Source: Chloroflexota bacterium
Lineage (GTDB): Bacteria; Chloroflexota; Anaerolineae; Aggregatilineales; Phototrophicaceae
Direction of reading: 5' to 3'
NCBI GenBank assembly: GCA_023430545.1
Contig: JAEZAF010000170.1
Location: 1 to 46,817 of the forward strand
DNA: 46,817 bases
In this document: positions 41,301-46,817 of the stretch, in pieces
Position numbering within the stretch: the first letter of the stretch is position 1
Layout: every line of letters starts with the position of its first letter
The notes under the pieces: model-generated
Told to the model about the DNA's origin: nothing
The model's database searches: none
What the model saw: the letters and a program-made list of their open reading frames with translations, nothing else
Program-made: the position numbers and the translations under genes

Positions 41301-41388
41301 CCCTATGGAGTCGCGACTGCATACACATGCACATGACCATCGTCATGATACAGGGTGTGGGGTGGGCGTCTGGTGTCATTTCGTTCAT
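41293..41388 (-). CDS. Met/Cys-rich leader peptide of the sulfur/methionine operon
   Basis: 31 codons plus TGA. The N-terminal part (MNEMTPDAHPTP) is ordinary, then residues 13-23 read CIMTMVMCMCM, eight Met or Cys codons in eleven, followed by QSRLHRDV. Overall 7 Met and 3 Cys. There is no Shine-Dalgarno site, but the -10 box of the promoter ends 7 nt before the ATG, so the message is predicted to be leaderless, as for the MerR gene. The peptide would serve as a ribosome sensor of charged Met- and Cys-tRNA. A ribosome stalled in the run leaves the antiterminator free; one that reaches the stop codon covers it. Confidence 0.75.
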   Translation of the reverse strand: MNEMTPDAHPTPCIMTMVMCMCMQSRLHRDV

Positions 41389-41395
41389 GTGACAA

Positions 41396-41424
41396 AGCGT
41401 AACGCGCCTGAAATAAAATTGCAA
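41396..41424 (-). promoter_or_regulatory. Promoter of the sulfur/methionine operon
   Basis: Minus strand TTGCAA (41424-41419), 17 bp, TACGCT (41401-41396). The start site should fall at or beside the leader ATG (41388). Confidence 0.6.
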
Positions 41425-41554
41425 GTACTGGATCAGAAGTAGGAGGCAGATACCAAAGCTGTGTTAGGTGCGATTCAATCAGCAGCCCTGCATACTGTTA
41501 AAAGCCTGAGGCATTCTGTTATCCAAATTTAATTATTATTGCACGGAGTAAGCA

Positions 41555-41583
41555 TTGTGACCCCTTCCCCGCAATGTTATAAT
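41555..41583 (+). promoter_or_regulatory. Promoter of citrate synthase gene
   Basis: TTGTGA (41555-41560), 17 bp, TATAAT (41578-41583). This leaves a 5' leader of about 180 nt before the start at 41772, in which I see no clear riboswitch or leader peptide. Confidence 0.6.
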
Positions 41584-41771
41584 TTTCACGATAATGATTG
41601 TGTTTCGAACTTGCCATCCTGCGTTCTGAGGCTATCTGCGCCCCTGCTGGGTAATCCCCTGCTGCGTCCTGAGGTGAACGATCAAACGCCACTCGCAGCC
41701 TGACAAGTGATAAAACCACCCGAAGTTTTGGGTCTAATTGTTACCCCACTATAAGAAGGAGCTTTTACGTA

Positions 41772-42923
41772 ATGGCAGAGACTGCAACTGCACAAAAGGG
41801 TCTGCAAGGCGTCATCGTTGGTGACAGCACCCTGAGCCTGGTCGATGGCGAAAATGGCCGCCTGATTTACTCCGGTTACAAAATCGAGGATCTGGCTGCA
41901 AACGCTATTTATGAAGAAGTCGTTTACTTACTGTTCAACGGACGCCTGCCGAATAAAGCCGAGTTTGAAGACCTGCGTGCGACCATCGCCCGTGAAGCCG
42001 TGCTTCCGGCAGAAATCCTCGATGCCATGCAGCGCCTTCCGAAGGATGCCAATGGGATGGCCGTCATCCGTTCCATGACCTCGATGCTGGCGCACTATGA
42101 TCCCGACGCCGAGGACATGAGTATCGAAGCCGTGCAGCGCAAGTCCTTCCGCCTGATCGGTCAGATCACCACACTGTGCGCGGCATGGATGCGCATCACC
42201 AAGGGTCAGCAGCCGGTTGCCCCGGACCCTGACCTGAACCTCGCTGAAAACTTCGTCTACATGATCACCGGTGACAAGAATCTGGATCAGGCCGCGGTCG
42301 AAGCGATCAACGTCTATCAGGTGCTGCTGGCCGAGCACGGTATGAACGCCAGCACCTTCACCTCCCGCGTGATCACCGCAACCGGTGCTGATTACCACAG
42401 CGCGATTGTCGGCGCGATCGGTGCACTCAAGGGGCCGTCACACGGCGGCGCGAACAGCGAAGCCATGCGCATGTTCCTCGAAATCGGCGAGGTGGACAAT
42501 GTCCGCCCGTGGTTCGACAAGTACATCAAGACCGGCGAGCGCCGCATCATGGGTATCGGCCATCGCATTTACAAGGCACTCGACCCACGCGCCGCTATCC
42601 TGAAGGAAAAGGCCGAAGCCCTCGCCCGCAGTTCTGGCAATGACAAGTGGTTCGAGATCGCCAGCCAGCTTGATGACGCCGCCCGTGGTGATGATTACTT
42701 CATCGAGCGCAGGCTGTACGCCAATGTGGACTACTACAGCGCGATTGTCCTCTATACGCTGGACATCGACATCGACCTGTTCACGCCGCTGTTCGCGATG
42801 AGCCGTATTGCAGGCTGGTCGGCACACGTTGTCGAGCAGATGAAGAATAACCGCCTCATCCGCCCGGACGTGAATTACGTCGGCGCAAGCGACCTTTCCT
42901 GGACGGCGCTCGACCAGCGCTAA
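41772..42923 (+). CDS. gltA: Citrate synthase
   Basis: 383 residues, the short bacterial/archaeal type. It condenses acetyl-CoA with oxaloacetate. Catalytic residues are His224 (GPSHGGANSEAM), His264 (MGIGHRIYKALDPRA) and Asp320 (NVDYYSA); LFAMSRIAGWSAHVVEQ is the family end motif. A methylcitrate synthase role cannot be excluded. AAGGAG lies 10 nt before the ATG. Monocistronic, with its own promoter and terminator; its upstream spacer is shared with the divergent sulfur operon leader. Confidence 0.96.
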   Translation: MAETATAQKGLQGVIVGDSTLSLVDGENGRLIYSGYKIEDLAANAIYEEVVYLLFNGRLPNKAEFEDLRATIAREAVLPAEILDAMQRLPKDANGMAVIRSMTSMLAHYDPDAEDMSIEAVQRKSFRLIGQITTLCAAWMRITKGQQPVAPDPDLNLAENFVYMITGDKNLDQAAVEAINVYQVLLAEHGMNASTFTSRVITATGADYHSAIVGAIGALKGPSHGGANSEAMRMFLEIGEVDNVRPWFDKYIKTGERRIMGIGHRIYKALDPRAAILKEKAEALARSSGNDKWFEIASQLDDAARGDDYFIERRLYANVDYYSAIVLYTLDIDIDLFTPLFAMSRIAGWSAHVVEQMKNNRLIRPDVNYVGASDLSWTALDQR

Positions 42924-42947
42924 ACCCTTCAAGTCAGCCATCAACCC

Positions 42948-42978
42948 AAAGCGCCCTGACATTACTCAGGGCGCTTTG
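42948..42978 (+). terminator. Intrinsic terminator of gltA
   Basis: Perfect 12-bp arms AAAGCGCCCTGA (42948-42959) / TCAGGGCGCTTT (42966-42977), loop CATTAC, followed by GTTTTC. Confidence 0.9.
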
Positions 42979-43025
42979 TTTTCTCGTCCACTGCACTAAA
43001 TCCTCATCTCAGGCGGATCAGGCGC

Positions 43026-43031
43026 TATAAT
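43026..43031 (+). promoter_or_regulatory. -10 box upstream of methyltransferase gene
   Basis: TATAAT at 43026-43031, 36 bp before the preferred ATG. No matching -35 is apparent. Confidence 0.4.
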
Positions 43032-43067
43032 CCGGCTTTGCCCGCAATCACCCAACGGTTACATCAC

Positions 43068-44021
43068 ATGCCTGACGTACTTCGCCGCATTAAATCCCGA
43101 CTCCTGACCACCGCTGCCCACCAGATCCCGAGACTGCTCGACCGCACCGGCACACGTCCGCATTTCGCTGCATGGGAAGCCGCAGGCTATCACATCACGC
43201 CGGTGCATTTCTATCAGCCGATCCCGAATACTGGCGAACTGGCGCAGCACTATCCCGAACGCACTGCACTGGCCGGCATCGACTGGAATACAGAGGCGCA
43301 GCTTGCACTGCTCGATCAGCTTGCCCAATTCGCGCCAGAGACCGCCGCTTTCCCCAGCCATCGTCCCGCGGATGCATCCGATGAGACGTTTTATCTCGAT
43401 AACGGCCTGTTCGTCGGCATCGACCCACATCTTTACTACTGCATGATCCGGCACTTTCAGCCGCGGCGGATTATCGAAGTCGGCGCAGGGTTCTCGACAC
43501 TGGTGGCAGCACAGGCCATCCAGCGGAATGCCGCGAGTGTCGCGAATGCACCGCAGACCACGCAGCTTATCGCGGTTGAGCCGTATCCGCGTGACTTCAT
43601 CCGGCGCGGCGCATTCGGGATTCAGCATTACCAGCAGCGGGCGGAAGCGCTCGGTGCGGCATTTTTTGATCAGCTTGAAGCGGGTGATCTGCTGTTCATC
43701 GACAGTTCGCATGTTGTGCGGACCGGCGGCGATGTCAACTTCCTGATACTGGAAGTGCTGCCGCGCCTCGCACCCGGCGTGATCGTGCATCTGCATGATA
43801 TCTTCCTGCCTTATGAGTATCCACGGGAATGGCTGCTGGAAAAACGCTGGTTCTGGACAGAGCAGTATCTGCTGCAAGCCTTTCTGATCCACAATTCGAA
43901 GGCGACCGTGCTGCTTGGCAATCATTTTCTGGAACGCGATCATCCGCAGCAGTTGAAAGCCCTCTTCCCGCAGGCATTGGGCTGGACGGGTGGAAGCTTC
44001 TGGTTCACAATAAATTCTTAA
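43068..44021 (+). CDS. Class I SAM-dependent methyltransferase (type 24-like)
   Basis: 317 residues. The SAM-binding glycine motif is IIEVGAGFSTLVAAQAI near 132-148, followed by the acidic IAVEPYP and the DLLFIDSSHVVRTGGDVNFLILEVLPRLAPGVIVHLHDIFLPYEYP stretch typical of Methyltransf_24 proteins, which often act on sugars or small secondary metabolites. An N-terminal helical region of about 120 residues (YQPIPNTGELAQHYPERTALAGIDWN) is shared by relatives linked to polysaccharide synthesis. ATG 43068 is used; the TTG at 43038 lies only 6 nt after a -10 box. No ribosome site is clear. A 326-residue antisense frame is a shadow. Confidence 0.85.
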   Translation: MPDVLRRIKSRLLTTAAHQIPRLLDRTGTRPHFAAWEAAGYHITPVHFYQPIPNTGELAQHYPERTALAGIDWNTEAQLALLDQLAQFAPETAAFPSHRPADASDETFYLDNGLFVGIDPHLYYCMIRHFQPRRIIEVGAGFSTLVAAQAIQRNAASVANAPQTTQLIAVEPYPRDFIRRGAFGIQHYQQRAEALGAAFFDQLEAGDLLFIDSSHVVRTGGDVNFLILEVLPRLAPGVIVHLHDIFLPYEYPREWLLEKRWFWTEQYLLQAFLIHNSKATVLLGNHFLERDHPQQLKALFPQALGWTGGSFWFTINS

Positions 44022-44093
44022 AGGTTCATAAGGGTTCAAATGACCCTTGTATCGTGTGATGATCTGGCCGACAATGGCTGTACCGTAAAGTCA

Positions 44094-44855
44094 ATGGAGG
44101 ACACACAACGAATCATGAACCCTGCAACCCAGACACTTATCGAGCAGCTTCGTCACCCGGACCGCAATGTGCGCAGTCAGGCCGCCCTGACGCTGGGCCG
44201 CCAGCCAGATGCTGACGCCCTGACTGCACTGCTCGATGCGCTTTCCACCGATCCGGACTTTTTCGTCCGCGAGGATATTACGTGGGCGCTGCTGCGTCTG
44301 GGTGAAGCGGCGGTTGATCCGCTGATTGATCTGCTGCAAAGCGAAAGTGCTGATGCCCGTCATCACGCCGCACATGCGCTCGGAAAAATCGGTGCCCCTC
44401 GTGCGGTCGATGCGCTGATTGCCGTGCTTGGAGACGCACATCTCATGGTGGTGATGAAAGCGGCTTTCACCCTCGGTCAGTTGAAGGACCCGAAGGCCGT
44501 CCCGGCACTGGTCCCTCTGCTCGGTCATGAGGATCGCGAAGTGCAGACATCGGTCACAAGGGCAATGGAGTCCTTTGCTCCAACGTCGATTCCGTATCTG
44601 ATCGAAGCGTTGCAGTCGGAGCGCTGGCAGGCCCGCGTCCATGCGGCGGACATCCTTGGCTGGATTGAGGCTGAGGCAGCAGTCCCGGCACTGATTCAGG
44701 CACTGGGCGACGCTCACTGGGAAGTCCGGTTTGCGGCGGGGACTGCACTCAACGAGATCGGTGGGCCGGATGCAGTGGCAGCGCTGATGCATCTGCAAGG
44801 TGACGAGCATCCGAAGGTAAGCGAACTGGCGTCAATTGTGCTGTCGCGGATGTAA
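44094..44855 (+). CDS. HEAT-repeat (PBS lyase-like) protein
   Basis: 253 residues made almost wholly of about seven 31-residue HEAT-like repeats (VRSQAALTLGRQPDADALTALLDAL, ARHHAAHALGKIGAPRAVDALIAVL, VRFAAGTALNEIGGPDAVAAL). Such superhelical solenoids act as protein-binding scaffolds; the phycobilin-lyase name is historical and no phycobiliprotein genes are present. The start is uncertain: ATG 44094 has a weak ribosome site, and ATG 44115 has GGAGG but 14 nt away. It follows the methyltransferase on the same strand, with a small AAGGGT/ACCCTT hairpin (44030-44048) between them. Confidence 0.85.
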   Translation: MEDTQRIMNPATQTLIEQLRHPDRNVRSQAALTLGRQPDADALTALLDALSTDPDFFVREDITWALLRLGEAAVDPLIDLLQSESADARHHAAHALGKIGAPRAVDALIAVLGDAHLMVVMKAAFTLGQLKDPKAVPALVPLLGHEDREVQTSVTRAMESFAPTSIPYLIEALQSERWQARVHAADILGWIEAEAAVPALIQALGDAHWEVRFAAGTALNEIGGPDAVAALMHLQGDEHPKVSELASIVLSRM

Positions 44856-44906
44856 TTGCGCCGCATTGCCTCAACGTCACACTGTCCAGCACATCTGATA
44901 CAAAAT

Positions 44907-44943
44907 AAAAAGTGAAAAACCGGCTCTGGTTTTTCACTTTTTG
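44907..44943 (+). terminator. Intrinsic terminator of the HEAT-repeat gene
   Basis: Perfect 15-bp arms AAAAAGTGAAAAACC (44907-44921) / GGTTTTTCACTTTTT (44928-44942), loop GGCTCT. Confidence 0.92.
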
Positions 44944-45052
44944 TATCCCTGCACTTCTTCAGGCACAGACAGCACCGGCGGCTATACAATGAGGATATTG
45001 TGGTGTGTATTGGTGTGAGCGATCGGCTCCACTCTGAAGGATTTTCATTTTC

Positions 45053-46817
45053 ATGTCTGTTCGCGGGATAATTCGTCGGCTCGGGATGGTGCTTGCCATC
45101 TTTTGTTTATGTCTTGCTTTCGCTCCGTCGCAAAAGGTTGAGGCGGTGACAGTCACAACAGTGTGTACAAGTGAGGTGATCGCAACGCATCAAGAGGTTG
45201 ATTACCCTCATACGGACGGCATCCATGTGACCTGGCAAGCGAGAGGGCCAGATCATCACACTGATGTCTATCTCCATAATATTGCTACAGGAACAACAAC
45301 CAATATCTCTGCTAATGTGGCAGACTACAATTCACCGGCAGAGGTGAATGGAAATTATGTTGTCTGGGTAGGTGAAGGTGATATTTTCCTGCATGATATT
45401 CTAGCGGGAACGACGACGAACCTCTCAAATAATCCGGGTGGCTATACTTATCAGGATGCGCCCGTTATCGATGGTCATTACGTGGCATGGACGGGTGTGC
45501 CTGAGGCTTATGCTAAAACAGATATTTTTCTGCATAATATCAACACCTCAACTACGATCAATGTATCAAACAGCCCTGATACCGGGGAAATTTATCCACA
45601 AATTGCTGGCAGGTACATGATCTGGATATATCATGATGAGGATAGCCATGAGGTCTATCTCTATGATCTGGTTGAGGGCACTGGAAGAACGATTTCCGGC
45701 TCATCCGAGAGATCAAATTACCCAGCCAGGATTGATGGGCAGTACGTTGTCTGGACTGGTGAAGAATGGCACGGAGATCAGTTCATTGATACCGAGATTT
45801 ATCTCTATGACATTGTTACTCAGACCGAGAAAAATATCTCACAGATCGCTGCCAGCCCTGATTACGATCCGAAAATTAGTAGGAATCTTGTTACCTGGCG
45901 CAATGACACCGGTGAATATGATTTTGACGCCCATACCTATCTGTATAATCTGACGACAGACACTAAAAAAAGCATCGCCAATTTTACAGATTTTAATCTA
46001 CACATTGACGGTGCGCGAGTAGTGGGGGATGGTGCCTGGCTTTATGATGATCAAAGTGGGATGCTACAAGTGCTCGCGCACAACCTGGATGATATGAGTG
46101 CCAGTTACGGTGCATATATTTCGGGCGATACGGTGGTGTGGGCTTCTCGCTCTTATTTTCCTTCTATCGGCAGAATTTATCTCTCCATCTGCCAGAATGG
46201 TGAGCCGCCGGTCATCACCGACCAGCCAGCCAGCGTGACGATCCATCCAGACGAAACGGTGACACTGTCCGTGGCTGCGACAGGTGATGGATCACTTACC
46301 TATCAGTGGTACACCGGTAACGCTGGTGACACGTCGAACCCGATCCCCGGTGCGACATTCAGCAGCTATACAACGCCATTCCTTACCGAGAATGTATCCT
46401 ACTGGGTGCGAGTGACTGGCACATTCGGCTCCGCAGATAGTACGACGGCGATCATCAGCGTCCAGCAGACACTGCCGCCAACAGAGGTAACGCCGTCTCC
46501 AACCACTGAGACACCCGTTCCCACAACGGAAACGCCGCTGACAGAGGTAACGCCGTCTCCAACGACCGAGACTCCGGTTCCAACCACTGAGGTTCCCCCT
46601 ACAGCGACAACGGTCCCACCAACTGCGACCACTGCGCCGACCATCAATCTGCTGATGAATGGTGGCTTTGAAGTCGATGCCGATGGAGACAAGCTTCCGG
46701 ATGGTTGGACTGGCAAGAAGACCGCCACCGCGAATCCAGACAAGATCAAGTGTGACAAAGCGGACAAAAAATTTGCCCACAGTGCGCCGTGTGCGTTCAT
46801 GTTCAAGGGCAATGGCG
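45053..46817 (+). CDS. Large secreted beta-propeller protein with Ig-like domain, 3' end cut by window edge
   Basis: 588 residues are visible, with no stop. A signal peptide (LGMVLAIFCLCLAFAPSQ) is followed by about six propeller blades of about 45-50 residues, each with a DVYLHNI/EVYLYDL strand and a GxYVVW strand, as in the TolB-type periplasmic propellers. An Ig-like domain (about 383-478: ITDQPASVTIHPDETVTLSV, YQWYTGNAG) precedes a Thr/Pro-rich linker of about 55 residues with TEVTPSPTTETPVP units. The visible end, NGGFEVDADGDKLPDGWTG, opens a carbohydrate-binding-like domain. GAAGGA lies 11 nt before the ATG. Probably cell-surface or extracellular; function unknown. Codon use is more AT-rich than in the neighbours in the propeller part. 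Confidence 0.85.
   Translation, partial: MSVRGIIRRLGMVLAIFCLCLAFAPSQKVEAVTVTTVCTSEVIATHQEVDYPHTDGIHVTWQARGPDHHTDVYLHNIATGTTTNISANVADYNSPAEVNGNYVVWVGEGDIFLHDILAGTTTNLSNNPGGYTYQDAPVIDGHYVAWTGVPEAYAKTDIFLHNINTSTTINVSNSPDTGEIYPQIAGRYMIWIYHDEDSHEVYLYDLVEGTGRTISGSSERSNYPARIDGQYVVWTGEEWHGDQFIDTEIYLYDIVTQTEKNISQIAASPDYDPKISRNLVTWRNDTGEYDFDAHTYLYNLTTDTKKSIANFTDFNLHIDGARVVGDGAWLYDDQSGMLQVLAHNLDDMSASYGAYISGDTVVWASRSYFPSIGRIYLSICQNGEPPVITDQPASVTIHPDETVTLSVAATGDGSLTYQWYTGNAGDTSNPIPGATFSSYTTPFLTENVSYWVRVTGTFGSADSTTAIISVQQTLPPTEVTPSPTTETPVPTTETPLTEVTPSPTTETPVPTTEVPPTATTVPPTATTAPTINLLMNGGFEVDADGDKLPDGWTGKKTATANPDKIKCDKADKKFAHSAPCAFMFKGNG
46481..46600 (+). repeat. 60-bp tandem repeat encoding the Thr/Pro linker
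   Basis: ACAGAGGTAACGCCGTCTCC recurs at 46481 and 46541, and each copy continues with near-identical sequence, giving two 60-bp units that encode TEVTPSPTTETPVPTTE. Confidence 0.85.

Noticed and set aside
41167..41442. Plus-strand open frame over the attenuator
   Set aside because: No promoter or ribosome site; shadow of the leader and terminator region.
43059..44039. 326-codon minus-strand open frame
   Set aside because: Antisense to the methyltransferase, which has recognisable SAM motifs; Cys/Arg-rich composition typical of a shadow.

Overview
The window is a gene-dense stretch of a chromosome from a bacterium of moderately high GC. I see no rRNA, tRNA, phage or IS gene that would fix the taxonomy. 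The content fits a member of the Chloroflexota (Anaerolineae-like): Pro/Thr-rich linkers in a secreted propeller protein, an L,D-transpeptidase with LysM, a CysO/MoeZ/JAMM sulfur-carrier system, and two promoters whose -10 box sits 7 nt before an ATG (predicted leaderless mRNAs). This placement is an inference.

Layout. 1-3417 (minus): ABC-2 type exporter (ATPase and two permeases, the last cut by the window edge). 3686-10514: small YbjN/chaperone-like protein, patatin lipase, a Cys/His-rich unknown, a DUF423 membrane protein, a secreted serine beta-lactamase-like hydrolase and glutamyl-tRNA synthetase. 10781-18168: a flavin split-barrel protein, then a tyrosine catabolism block (Lrp/AsnC regulator, PLP aminotransferase, 4-hydroxyphenylpyruvate dioxygenase, FAH-family hydrolase with a 225-residue disordered tail, DUF3291, homogentisate dioxygenase). 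18169-21373: repeat-rich spacer, L,D-transpeptidase, and a small-RNA locus with its own promoter and terminator. 21374-29697: S9 peptidase, a MerR regulator with aldo/keto reductase, a formamidase-like protein, and a heterodimeric ABC exporter. 30119-34240: a frameshifted VOC gene, a MntA/HepT toxin-antitoxin pair behind an acyl-CoA dehydrogenase, a GNAT protein and an unknown. 34571-41424 (minus): an eight-gene sulfur/methionine operon. 41772-46817 (plus): citrate synthase, a methyltransferase, a HEAT-repeat protein and the start of a large secreted propeller protein.

The most exciting part is 34571-41424. One minus-strand run encodes a JAMM protease, MetY, a GNAT, MetX, a CysO-like sulfur carrier ending in Gly-Gly-Phe, a DUF4395 membrane protein, a membrane-anchored thioredoxin and an E1-like adenylyltransferase-rhodanese fusion. 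Together they look like a protein-thiocarboxylate route to homocysteine, in which the JAMM protease would first remove the terminal Phe and later release homocysteine. In front of the operon is what reads as a complete ribosome-mediated attenuator: a promoter, a 31-codon leader peptide with a Met/Cys run (CIMTMVMCMCM), an antiterminator segment overlapping the leader stop codon, and an intrinsic terminator with nine U residues. I do not know of a described Met/Cys-sensing attenuator of this design on a sulfur-carrier operon.

Other points of interest are a probable pseudoknotted small RNA at 21152-21255, a textbook 19-bp-spacer MerR promoter, an ABC pair with one degenerate ATP site, and paired hairpin repeats at 18271-18492.
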